Source: an uncultured SAR86 cluster bacterium
GTDB lineage: Bacteria; Pseudomonadota; Gammaproteobacteria; Magnimaribacterales; D2472
Length of the DNA stretch: 64,000 nt
Assembly: GCA_902631785.1 (NCBI GenBank)
Contig: CACOZT010000003.1
Coordinates: 61,158-125,157 of the forward strand
Reading direction: 5' to 3'
Shown: piece after piece, positions 8,020 through 15,983 of the stretch
How positions within the stretch are numbered: the first letter of the stretch is position 1
How the letters are laid out: each line of letters begins with the position of its first letter
Made by a program: the position numbers and the translations under genes
The notes under the pieces: generated by a model
What the model was told of the DNA's origin: nothing
Databases searched by the model: none
What the model saw: the letters and a program-made list of their open reading frames with translations, nothing else

Positions 8020-9122
8020 TTATTAGTTAATCTAATTTCTGTTGAAGAGATATCATCTCTAAACATTTCTTCATCAATTCCAGTACACCTATCGAAAATA
8101 ATTTCTGGTACTTTTAAATTATTAAGTGAGATAAACTTTTTATTAATTTTTCTACCAAATACTAGAAAGTTTATGTTGTGATCATTAAATCTTTGAATAT
8201 GACTCATCATATCTTTATGACTATCATAAAATTTTTCGTCAAAAACTCTCATTAAAGTATCTGCCCCAATGATAAATACTGAATTTGGAAACATTTCCGC
8301 TTTTTCACTAAATCTTCCAGCAGATGTGAGCATCCAACTTTCATCATTTTGAAATTGATTAATAGTTCTTTTGATTTCATAAAAAGTTAAAGGTGGTTTG
8401 TCGGCATTATTGGCACATATTTCAAATGTAGTATGCATCCCAGTCTTCTTCTCAGCTAACTCCTTCATTTTAATATGTCCATCATGAAGAGGATTAAATG
8501 AACCAGGAAATATAAGCTCAGGATTATTCTGATTATTAGAAATAAAACCCACTTTATTGTTGAATAATTTTTTCCATGATTTTTCTGCAATCACTTTATT
8601 TATTTTTATATCTTCATCAATTTCAGGAATAGTAAATTCAAAACCGCACGAATCTGCTAACAAGCTAATTACACATGCAGTGATAAGTTCTTCCTCTTCT
8701 TCTCTAGTTCTTTTGCCTTTATCTAAATAACATTCAAGATATTTTGTGTAGTCATATGCTTGAACAACAATAAAAAACTTATGATCGCCTTTTTTTTCAT
8801 ATGTCGTTGCAAGATTTGCTGTAATTGATATTCCTAAAAGATGTTTGGTTTTAGAGGATGTATCAATTTGTTTAGATTTCTTAAAAGCGTTAGCTGCCAT
8901 ATTTAAACAAGTATCCAGAGAGCAATAATGATCAGGCTCTTTATTTAAAAAAGAATTCATAGACTCTTTTGAATATGGTATGTGAGACTCTAAAATAGTG
9001 TTACTTGCACCAGGAACCTCAAGTAATGCTGATATTGCATTAGTTCCACCCCCACTAGAAACTATTGTAAGTTTATATGGAGATGAATGAATCTCATTAA
9101 CAATGTCTATATATTTTTTCAA
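8016..9122 (-). CDS. Fusion of a CinA-C-like (NMN deamidase fold) domain and a NadD-like nucleotidylyltransferase
   Basis: 368 aa in two parts. Residues 1 to about 190 resemble the CinA C-terminal/PncC domain: LTIVSSGGGT aligns with LTxAESCTGG and keeps the Ser, VPGAS is kept, and PYSKES matches the YSNEAK block but lacks its Lys. Residues about 205 to 368 form an HIGH-type nucleotidylyltransferase: PGSFNPLHDGH near the domain start and ISSTEIR at the end, as in NadD. PncC turns NMN into nicotinate mononucleotide and NadD adenylates that product, so the fusion would join successive NAD-salvage steps if both halves are active. The altered deamidase motif makes the first activity uncertain. Similar two-domain proteins exist in other bacteria and plants, to my knowledge with no settled function. 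Confidence 0.8.
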   Translation of the reverse strand: MKKYIDIVNEIHSSPYKLTIVSSGGGTNAISALLEVPGASNTILESHIPYSKESMNSFLNKEPDHYCSLDTCLNMAANAFKKSKQIDTSSKTKHLLGISITANLATTYEKKGDHKFFIVVQAYDYTKYLECYLDKGKRTREEEEELITACVISLLADSCGFEFTIPEIDEDIKINKVIAEKSWKKLFNNKVGFISNNQNNPELIFPGSFNPLHDGHIKMKELAEKKTGMHTTFEICANNADKPPLTFYEIKRTINQFQNDESWMLTSAGRFSEKAEMFPNSVFIIGADTLMRVFDEKFYDSHKDMMSHIQRFNDHNINFLVFGRKINKKFISLNNLKVPEIIFDRCTGIDEEMFRDDISSTEIRLTNN

Positions 9123-9184
9123 TTATCTTCGCTTAAATAACTTTATTTTAACCCAATATCAATAATTCATTGTTAGAATAAATT

Positions 9185-10039
9185 ATGCTAATTAAAAAAA
9201 GTATAGTTTATTTTTTATTTATATTTTTTTCATGTGATTTTTTATCTGATACTGTAAATAAAGTTATATATGCCTCTTGGAATAAACCAGATGTAGACAT
9301 ATTGTATGTTTTACCAAAAGAAATTAATGAAAATACCAAAGTCATATTTATTATTCACGGAAATTCAAGAAACGTTGAAAAATATCTTAACGAGTGGATA
9401 GAGCCTTCTAAAAATAAAAATGTTATTTTGGTAGCCCCACATTTTAAAAAATCAAGTTATCCAAATTTTGCAACATTACAGATGGCAACATCAACTGGAA
9501 AAGTTTTAAAGGATCAATCAAATAATCTAAAAAACTCATTGTCCTCATTTTTTTCATATTTCAAAAGTAAATATAATTTGGGCAGTACATCATATTCAAT
9601 ATTTGGATTCTCAGCTGGATCTCAATTTACTCACAGGTATATGCTATTCAGCGATGATAAACAAATTGATAAAGCTGTTCTTGGAAGTGCAGGCTGGTAT
9701 ACATTTCTTAATAATGAACCTTTTCCATATGGCATGAGAAACATGCCAGTTGAAAGAGAAAAATATGAATGGTTTTTATCAAGACAAGTTCTTTTTATAC
9801 TTGGCGCTAAAGACAATGATCCAAATCATGAATCATTAAATAATAGTAGAGGTGCAAGAAAACAAGGCGCTAACAGATTTGATAGAGGAAAGAGTTATTT
9901 TGAAAATATTGTAAGCTATAGCGAAAAAAATATGATTCCTTTGAGATGGCGCTACAAAGTCATACCCAATTTAGACCATAACACGTCAATTATGTCGCAG
10001 AATGCAATATCATACTTACTTGAAGACCTTGATTATTAA
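9185..10039 (+). CDS. Secreted alpha/beta hydrolase
   Basis: 284 aa. The N-terminus is a Lys-rich start followed by a long hydrophobic run ending in FSCDFLSD, a signal peptide and possibly a lipobox (FFSC). The alpha/beta-hydrolase features are IFIIHGNSRN (oxyanion loop), a nucleophile elbow GFSAGSQ near residue 142, an LGAKDND segment that could hold the acid, and a C-terminal NLDHNTS that fits the catalytic His. It is most like small esterases/depolymerase-type hydrolases; the substrate is unknown. It ends three bases before the convergent photolyase-related gene. Confidence 0.75.
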   Translation: MLIKKSIVYFLFIFFSCDFLSDTVNKVIYASWNKPDVDILYVLPKEINENTKVIFIIHGNSRNVEKYLNEWIEPSKNKNVILVAPHFKKSSYPNFATLQMATSTGKVLKDQSNNLKNSLSSFFSYFKSKYNLGSTSYSIFGFSAGSQFTHRYMLFSDDKQIDKAVLGSAGWYTFLNNEPFPYGMRNMPVEREKYEWFLSRQVLFILGAKDNDPNHESLNNSRGARKQGANRFDRGKSYFENIVSYSEKNMIPLRWRYKVIPNLDHNTSIMSQNAISYLLEDLDY

Positions 10040-10041
10040 AT

Positions 10042-11538
10042 TTAAATCGTATTTTCTTCAATAAATTTTTCTGCTTTTTTAAATATAGTTTTTTTTCTTT
10101 CTTTATCCATTTTTTCTAAAGATCTAGTCATAACTGCTAGCCTTGGATTTGATTTAAAAAAGTCAATATTTTTATCAACGAATCTCCAATATAAACCATC
10201 TACCGTATCGCACCATTCGTCTTTTTTATAGTTAGACATTTTTAGCATATAACTTGAGCCACAAATGTATGGCTTGGTAGAAAATATCCCACCATCAGCA
10301 TATGAACCCATACCATAAACATTTGGAACCATAACCCAATCATATGAATCAATATACATCTCCATAAACCATCTATACATATCATTAGGATTAATGCCTG
10401 TAAGATTCATGAGATTTGCAATGATCATTAATCTATTTATGTGATGAGAGTAAGCAAATTCGCTTGATTCATTTATAGCATCATCTAGAGGAGGGATGCC
10501 AGTAGTTCCCTCATACCAGTTAGAGTTTAATTTATTTTTATGAGACCAATAATTAAGATTTTTATACTTGGGCATATTTTCCCAATAAACACCCTTAATA
10601 AACTCTCTCCATCCTAAAACTTGTCTTATAAATCCCTCAACAGAATTTATTGGAATTTCTCCATTTGATTCGTAATATTTTTTTTCTGCTTTTTCAATGC
10701 AAATTTTGGGATCAAGAAGCCCGCAATTAAGATAAGGTGATAATAATGAATGAAACATAAAAGTATTTTCTTTATTTATTGCGTCTTGGAATGATCCATA
10801 ATTTAAAAGATATCTTTCAATGAAATCTTCTAATAAATTTTCGGCTTCTTCATGAGTAGTAGCCCAACTAAAGTTTTCCAATGTACCAATAGATTTTGGA
10901 AAACACTCTTCCACATCGACCATGGCATCAAATGTTATTTGATCTGGAACTAGTTTTTTTCTTTCTGGAATATCTGACTTGAGTTGTTTAATTCCTTTTC
11001 TATTATCCTTGTCAAAATTCCATTTATCTCCAACAGGTTTACCTTCCTCATTCATAAATATGTTGTATTTTTTTCTTAACCAACGATAGTAATATTCTTG
11101 TATTCTTGTTTTTTTATCTGATGCCCATTCACTAAAATCTGATGCGGATGATATAAACTTTCTATCATCTAAGACCTCTAGTTCAATATTACTTGATTGT
11201 GAAAAAAACATCAGATCCTTATAAATTTTAAAATCTGAAGGCTTAGCTATGATGATTTTATTTACATTCTCATCAGAAATTATCTTTTTTAATAATTTTA
11301 CTAAATCGTGTTTCTTATTTTTTTCAATCTTTTGATGTATTACATTTTTATGATTTATTCTCCCAATATGGTGTCTTAATGCTGACACTAATAAGGTAAT
11401 TTTTTGTTTGTGATGTTTAATTTCATAAAAAGTTTCTATTGGTTCATAAAACAATAAAATATCATTTGGATTCATTCCTTCTAAGGTTGGATTATTAGAA
11501 GACAATTGATCAACAAAAATAATTCTTAAACTTTTCAC
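10042..11538 (-). CDS. Cryptochrome/photolyase-related protein (FeS-BCP/DPRP family) lacking most Fe-S ligands
   Basis: 498 aa, the usual size for the deoxyribodipyrimidine photolyase-related family. The N-terminal alpha/beta domain begins with LRIIFVDQLSS. The FAD-binding helical domain has SPYLNCGLLDP, GFIRQVLGWREFIKGVYW, YSHHINRLM, MVPNVYGMGSYADGG and DGLYWRF. Canonical members hold a 4Fe-4S cluster with one Cys in a WxGxTxMNC block and three in the MSDYCxxC...ACPF region. Here the first block reads TGIPPLDD with no Cys, and the second is shortened to SNYKKDEWCD with one Cys, so a normal cluster looks impossible. The role is likely (6-4) photorepair or blue-light sensing, by family. Ligand positions are from memory of the family, not from an alignment. 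Confidence 0.85.
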   Translation of the reverse strand: MKSLRIIFVDQLSSNNPTLEGMNPNDILLFYEPIETFYEIKHHKQKITLLVSALRHHIGRINHKNVIHQKIEKNKKHDLVKLLKKIISDENVNKIIIAKPSDFKIYKDLMFFSQSSNIELEVLDDRKFISSASDFSEWASDKKTRIQEYYYRWLRKKYNIFMNEEGKPVGDKWNFDKDNRKGIKQLKSDIPERKKLVPDQITFDAMVDVEECFPKSIGTLENFSWATTHEEAENLLEDFIERYLLNYGSFQDAINKENTFMFHSLLSPYLNCGLLDPKICIEKAEKKYYESNGEIPINSVEGFIRQVLGWREFIKGVYWENMPKYKNLNYWSHKNKLNSNWYEGTTGIPPLDDAINESSEFAYSHHINRLMIIANLMNLTGINPNDMYRWFMEMYIDSYDWVMVPNVYGMGSYADGGIFSTKPYICGSSYMLKMSNYKKDEWCDTVDGLYWRFVDKNIDFFKSNPRLAVMTRSLEKMDKERKKTIFKKAEKFIEENTI

Positions 11539-11560
11539 CTTATTAACTATAATCTTAAAT

Positions 11561-12295
11561 ATGCATAAATCTTATAAAATTATCTTAATTATAGCTTTTC
11601 TTGTTTCATGTTCATCAGAAAATACTAAACAAATAGAGGCAAATTTATTAATTGAACCTAATTATGAATTCTCAGCAGAATTTTTTGAATGCAAGCTAAA
11701 TGATGGTTATACCTTGCTTAATCTTGAATCGTTTCTCTCAACATTAGTAAGATCAGATTTAGAGCAACGTAATGTCAAATACGACATTAATGTTTATTTT
11801 CCAAAACCAAATTATGTGAATCAATTTATTATCAATGTCAAAAACTATTCAGATCAGGACATATATAACTATATTCTTAATAAATTAAGTAGAAGGGGAT
11901 TTGATGAAATTGCTAGTTGTAAATTTGATAAGGAGGAGTATTACGGACAGAGTTTATTAGCTAATGAAAATGAAATTATTAATCCTGACTATGTCTCTGA
12001 AATTTTACGTTGTGAATATAATGAAGGGTATAACTACGGAACATTTAGAATTGCAATAGAAAGATTTTCTTTGGAAATAAAATCATTAAACATATCATAT
12101 GAGGCTTTGTATCTTCATAATAAAGACTATCCAAACTCCTTTATCTGGATAAATAATATTTATAAAGACAACTTCTCAAGTGAGATTAACTCAAATTGGA
12201 TTAAGAATCCCACTGCAGAAAATGTAAAAAAAGAGTTCCAAGAAAATGCCAAATGTATCGATTCTAAGATATATGATGCTTTCCTTATAACTTGA
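11561..12295 (+). CDS. Lipoprotein of the Cys/Trp-rich repeat family, unknown function
   Basis: 244 aa. The N-terminal IIAFLVSCSSEN is a lipobox, giving a lipid-anchored Cys. The body shows two copies of one domain of about 105 residues: FECKLNDGYT... then a run ending SCKF, and LRCEYNEGYN... then SFIWINNIY and a C-terminal KC. Each copy has a Cys before an [ND]-[DE]-G-Y turn and a Cys near its end, which suggests a disulphide per domain in the periplasm. The same layout occurs at 12429 and in the partial gene at 3. The pattern does not match a family whose function I know. A terminator and tRNA-Gly follow. Confidence 0.75.
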   Translation: MHKSYKIILIIAFLVSCSSENTKQIEANLLIEPNYEFSAEFFECKLNDGYTLLNLESFLSTLVRSDLEQRNVKYDINVYFPKPNYVNQFIINVKNYSDQDIYNYILNKLSRRGFDEIASCKFDKEEYYGQSLLANENEIINPDYVSEILRCEYNEGYNYGTFRIAIERFSLEIKSLNISYEALYLHNKDYPNSFIWINNIYKDNFSSEINSNWIKNPTAENVKKEFQENAKCIDSKIYDAFLIT

Positions 12296-12309
12296 GTATT
12301 TAAAAAATA

Positions 12310-12332
12310 GGGAGCATATTGCTCCCTTTTTT
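12310..12332 (+). terminator. Rho-independent terminator after the lipoprotein gene
   Basis: GGGAGC-ATATT-GCTCCC hairpin followed by six T; near-copy of the terminator at 620. Confidence 0.85.
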
Positions 12333-12352
12333 ATTATAATTTCCCGACTAAA

Positions 12353-12428
12353 GCGGGTGTGGTGTTAATGGCTAGCACAATAGCCTTCCAAGCTATTGGT
12401 ACGGGTTCGAATCCCGTCACCCGCTCCA
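12353..12428 (+). tRNA. tRNA-Gly (anticodon TCC)
   Basis: 76 bases including an encoded CCA. Acceptor stem GCGGGTG/CACCCGC, anticodon stem ATAGC/GCTAT around loop CTTCCAA with anticodon TCC at 12387-12389, T-arm ACGGG-TTCGAAT-CCCGT. It reads GGA glycine codons. The convergent lipoprotein gene begins at the very next base. Confidence 0.96.
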
Positions 12429-13175
12429 TTAACTCCTAATTACTTTTCCTGAAAAACCTGCGCCATCTGCATCTGGTAAACAGTTAAATTTATCCTCTAC
12501 TACTGATGGTAGATTTGTTTGTGACCAATTTTCTCTATCAGAAGACTCATCTTCACTTGATCTCCAGATATCTAACCATACAAAATCAGGCTTTGGATCT
12601 GCTGGCTCAAATGTTGGTTCTAAAGTTACATACCACCAATAGTCAGAAAATCCCTCAGTATTATTTAAGGCTTGTTTATATGAATCTAAATCTGACATTG
12701 AATATCCTTCATTAAATGTACAGAAATAAAAACTGTTTACAAATGACCCAGTATTATTTTCCATCTTAGGTTGCTTGCCGACAGTAGGCTTGAACATATA
12801 TACGTTGTCAAGATCATACTTCATGATCCCATCAATAGTTGTATCCCAATCAGACTTATAATTTTCTCCCCAATTCTCCCAGCAGTTATCTCTGGCAGAT
12901 TCTGAAGTCCATATATGAGCCCAAATAAAATCAAAACCATCATTTGCATTGTCAGGTGTTAATATGTTCGCATTTAAAGTACATCCCATTTCATCAATCA
13001 TCGCATTCCAATATCCAACAACCATTGAAAGATTTTCTTCACTAAAATCTGGGCCAGCTTTCATCCAAACATACTCAACCATAGGTTGAGACTCTGAGGA
13101 CTGAGCACTTTCTTGATTGTCTGAGCATGCATTGATCAAAAAAATTGATGTTAAAAGTATAGTTAATTTTTTCAT
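12429..13175 (-). CDS. Lipoprotein of the Cys/Trp-rich repeat family, unknown function
   Basis: 248 aa. LTSIFLINACSDNQ is a clear lipobox, followed by a Ser/Gln-rich linker. Two domain copies follow: one from EYVWMKAGPDF through DFIWAHIWTS and NCWENWGENY, the second from FYFCTFNEGYS through DFVWLDIWRS and ENWSQTN. Each pairs a Cys with a later FxW-x-x-IW strand and an acidic-Asn-Trp element. It is the clearest member of the family that also includes the genes at 3 and 11561. The fold may be a small beta-alpha-beta (ferredoxin-like) unit, but that is only a guess. It is a monocistronic gene lying between tRNA-Gly and the pilD terminator. Confidence 0.8.
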   Translation of the reverse strand: MKKLTILLTSIFLINACSDNQESAQSSESQPMVEYVWMKAGPDFSEENLSMVVGYWNAMIDEMGCTLNANILTPDNANDGFDFIWAHIWTSESARDNCWENWGENYKSDWDTTIDGIMKYDLDNVYMFKPTVGKQPKMENNTGSFVNSFYFCTFNEGYSMSDLDSYKQALNNTEGFSDYWWYVTLEPTFEPADPKPDFVWLDIWRSSEDESSDRENWSQTNLPSVVEDKFNCLPDADGAGFSGKVIRS

Positions 13176-13243
13176 AGTAATTTTATTTAAAAAGTTTCTT
13201 TATATTTATAACACATTTATTCTTTTATGAAATACATTTAAAA

Positions 13244-13270
13244 AAAAGCAGGCATATTTTGCCTGCTTTT
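13244..13270 (-). terminator. Terminator downstream of the prepilin peptidase gene
   Basis: On the minus strand GCAGGC-AAAATAT-GCCTGC is followed by a run of T, 70 bases past the stop of the prepilin peptidase gene. A shorter T run on the other strand makes weak two-way action possible. Confidence 0.75.
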
Positions 13271-13332
13271 AAGACCCAGGGGATATGAATTGTGAGGATA
13301 TTCTAAGGCCTTTATATATATGACTAATTAAC

Positions 13333-14151
13333 TCAAGAAAAGTTCATAAAATTATATAAAAAATAAATAAAGGAACTAAAAACTAAAAATGATCCCAATG
13401 GCAATTCATTATCTATATTTTTTCTAGAAAATATAAAATAAAGGCACCCTAAAAAAGAGCCTATTAATAATATTATCGGTAAAGAGAATGGACCAAAAAT
13501 TGATCCTATTGCACCAAATAAAATAAAGTCACCACCACCAATACCATTTTTTTTCTTTGAGATTTTATAGATAAAATTCACAAGCCAAAGTGAAGAATAT
13601 CCAAAAAAAAGACCATAAAGTGAAAACAAAATAGGTTTAATATTCAAAATTAATGAAGTTTCATCAATAAATAATCCATATTTAGCATTGAAAACTATTC
13701 CAAGTATTATTAATAAAATATTTATAGATACTGGAAGATAAAAATATTTATAATCAAGAAAAAATAAAATATAGAAACATAAAATTATAGTTGTATAGAT
13801 AATTGTCGCTAAACTAATACCATAATTAGCTATTAGCAAAACACCAAATAGTAAAAAGAATATTTCAGAAAATGGATAAAATTTTGAAATTTTTACTCTG
13901 CAGAACTTACATTTTCCTTTTTGAATTAAAAATCCCAGAAGTGGAATTAAATTAATAATATGAATTGTTTTGGAGCATGATGGACAAAAAGATCTTGGTT
14001 TGAATAAATTAAGATCATTTTCAGGTGCCAACCTAAAAATCACTGAAGAACAAAAACTTCCTACAGATAAAAAAAATAATGAAATTAACAATACCTCAAT
14101 ATTTGAAAAAGAATTAAGATTTATAAATATTGAATTATTGATACTGTTCAA
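13333..14151 (-). CDS. pilD: Type IV/T2SS prepilin peptidase
   Basis: 272 aa, eight or so hydrophobic segments, an inner-membrane aspartyl protease of the A24 family. Near residue 45 the cytoplasmic loop carries two Cys pairs, CPSCSKTIH and KCKFCRV, the zinc site linked to N-methylation. The two catalytic Asp lie in FFLDYKYFYLP and in GGGDFILFGAIG (the GxGD motif). It would cut and methylate the pseudopilins GspG-GspK encoded at 26.6-29.4 kb; no other prepilins are in the window. The start is TTG at 14151, four bases after a 28-aa ORF and in line with ggt, so the three probably form one transcript. Confidence 0.92.
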   Translation of the reverse strand: MNSINNSIFINLNSFSNIEVLLISLFFLSVGSFCSSVIFRLAPENDLNLFKPRSFCPSCSKTIHIINLIPLLGFLIQKGKCKFCRVKISKFYPFSEIFFLLFGVLLIANYGISLATIIYTTIILCFYILFFLDYKYFYLPVSINILLIILGIVFNAKYGLFIDETSLILNIKPILFSLYGLFFGYSSLWLVNFIYKISKKKNGIGGGDFILFGAIGSIFGPFSLPIILLIGSFLGCLYFIFSRKNIDNELPLGSFLVFSSFIYFLYNFMNFS

Positions 14152-14155
14152 TTAT

Positions 14156-14242
14156 CTATTTTTTTGTAATGTAAAAACAAAATGATAGAAGAATAAGAAC
14201 GGGCATTGCGTAGGCACCAATTATTAATAATTTATCAATCAT
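14156..14242 (-). CDS. 28-aa single-helix membrane microprotein (not in ORF track)
   Basis: The minus strand reads MIDKLLIIGAYAMPVLILLS and ends in two Lys. The ATG follows a GGAAAG ribosome site by four bases and overlaps the ggt stop region by eight bases (ATGATTGA), and its stop is four bases before pilD. The hydrophobic core of about 20 residues with Lys at both ends is a typical one-pass membrane peptide. The coupling to both neighbours supports translation. Function unknown. Confidence 0.55.
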   Translation of the reverse strand: MIDKLLIIGAYAMPVLILLSFCFYITKK

Positions 14243-15983
14243 ATATCTTTCCAGAGGCTAATGCGTCTACTCTTCTAAAGTCTCCATATCCATAATAAAT
14301 GCCATCAGCAAACATTATAGTTTGAAGCGATGTAAGAGGGAGTTTTGAGCTTGTTTTATATCCAATTTTTTTCAAGTTATCTTCTATGTTTTTATCTAAT
14401 GTAAACTCATATTCAAGAATGTCAGGATACCATTGATGATGAATTCTTTTTGCTAACGTTGTATCTTCAAGGTTCATATTAAAATCAATAATATTTAAAA
14501 TTGATTGAAGAACTGCTGAGATGATTCTTGCTCCACCCGGACTACCTGTTGTAAAAAATAATTCGTCATTTTTTAGCACAATTGTCGGAGTCATCGAACT
14601 TAAAGGTCTTTTAAAGGGCGCTATCTCATTTGCTTCTGCTCCAAGCAAATTAAATTGATTAGGCACTCCTGGAGCTGCAGAGAAATCATCCATTTCATTA
14701 TTCATAAGAATACCGGTTCCTTCAATTACAACTTTTGAACCAAAAGTAGAATTTAGAGTGTAAGTCATCGATACTACATTACCTTGCTTATCTGCAACGG
14801 AGAAATGAGTTGTTTCATGACTCTCTTTTCTCATAAACTCTCCAGGATGAATCTGTTTAGCTGGTCTCAATTTACCAATTTCTATGTTTTTATTAATTTC
14901 ATTAGCATATTCCTTACTTATAATTTTTCTTATAGGAACTTCATAGAAATCTGGATCACCTAAATATTTTGATCTATCTGCATATGCATATTTCATGACT
15001 TCAGCTAAGAGATTTATGTACTCTGACGAATTATGACCAATTTTATTTAAATCATAGTTTTCCAGTATGTTCAGCATTTGTATCACATGGAGACCTCCTG
15101 ATGAGGGAGGCCCCATAGTTATAACTTTTGTATCTCTATAATTTGAAATTAATGGTTCTCTCCATATTGGATTATATTTTTTGAGATCAGATTTAGATAT
15201 TAATCCATTATTTTCAATTATTTCTTTAGATATTTTTTCAGCAACTTCACCTTCATAAAATCCTTTTTTCCCTTCTGATGCAATAATTTTCAGAGTATTA
15301 GCTAGATCTTTTTGAACAAGATTTTTGTTTTTAAAATTAGGATAGTGAGATTGAAAAATTTCTTTTGTTTCAGGAAAGATTGATAAAGATTCACTATATC
15401 TCAATAATATATCTGCTAAAAAAGGAGTTATTAAAAATCCATTTTCTGCATAATAGATAGCATCCTCAATTAACTCATTCCATGGAAGAGAACCAAATTT
15501 TTGATGAACCTCCCATAATCCTGCAACTGTTCCAGGAACACCAATTGATAAATAACCAACCGTTGATAATTTTCTATCGTTAAAAGAACCATCTACGTCT
15601 AAATACATATCTTTATTTGATAGTTCAGGCGCTTTTTCTCGAAAGTCTATTGAGTATGGTTTTTGCGTTTTACTATCATAAATAACCATAAATCCACCGC
15701 CACCAATATTTCCAGCTCTTGGTAAGACTACTGCAAGTGTGAAAGCAATGGCTATGGAAGCGTCATATGCATTACCACCTTGATTTAGAATTTTTTCTCC
15801 TACTTTAGTAGCCAAGAAATGTTGTGTTGTTATCATTCCATTATTGCTTGATGCAAGATCTTTTTGAGCAGGTTCGTATCCTAGAGAATTAAGATAAGCT
15901 ATTGGCTCTGACGCATAAAAATCAGTTGATAAAACAAGACTAACAAAGAAAAATAATATATTTTTTTTAATTAAAACTTTCAT
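14235..15983 (-). CDS. ggt: Gamma-glutamyltransferase
   Basis: 582 aa, normal for the GGT precursor, which cleaves itself into large and small subunits in the periplasm. The ORF track begins 22 codons too early; the start at 15983 gives a signal peptide, MKVLIKKNILFFFVSLVLS. Family blocks include GGNAYDASIA, NIGGGGFM, the cleavage/nucleophile site HETTHFSVAD (second Thr), and the small-subunit SPGGARI. It hydrolyses or transfers the gamma-glutamyl group of glutathione and related peptides, a source of Glu and Cys-Gly. Its first 17 bases overlap the end of the acyl-CoA synthetase gene, so it is translationally coupled to it. Confidence 0.95.
   Translation of the reverse strand: MKVLIKKNILFFFVSLVLSTDFYASEPIAYLNSLGYEPAQKDLASSNNGMITTQHFLATKVGEKILNQGGNAYDASIAIAFTLAVVLPRAGNIGGGGFMVIYDSKTQKPYSIDFREKAPELSNKDMYLDVDGSFNDRKLSTVGYLSIGVPGTVAGLWEVHQKFGSLPWNELIEDAIYYAENGFLITPFLADILLRYSESLSIFPETKEIFQSHYPNFKNKNLVQKDLANTLKIIASEGKKGFYEGEVAEKISKEIIENNGLISKSDLKKYNPIWREPLISNYRDTKVITMGPPSSGGLHVIQMLNILENYDLNKIGHNSSEYINLLAEVMKYAYADRSKYLGDPDFYEVPIRKIISKEYANEINKNIEIGKLRPAKQIHPGEFMRKESHETTHFSVADKQGNVVSMTYTLNSTFGSKVVIEGTGILMNNEMDDFSAAPGVPNQFNLLGAEANEIAPFKRPLSSMTPTIVLKNDELFFTTGSPGGARIISAVLQSILNIIDFNMNLEDTTLAKRIHHQWYPDILEYEFTLDKNIEDNLKKIGYKTSSKLPLTSLQTIMFADGIYYGYGDFRRVDALASGKIYD

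Noticed and set aside
13271-13332. 12-aa ORF after GGGGAT between pilD and the lipoprotein gene
   Set aside because: Too short and not supported by context; it is the 3' untranslated region of pilD on the other strand.
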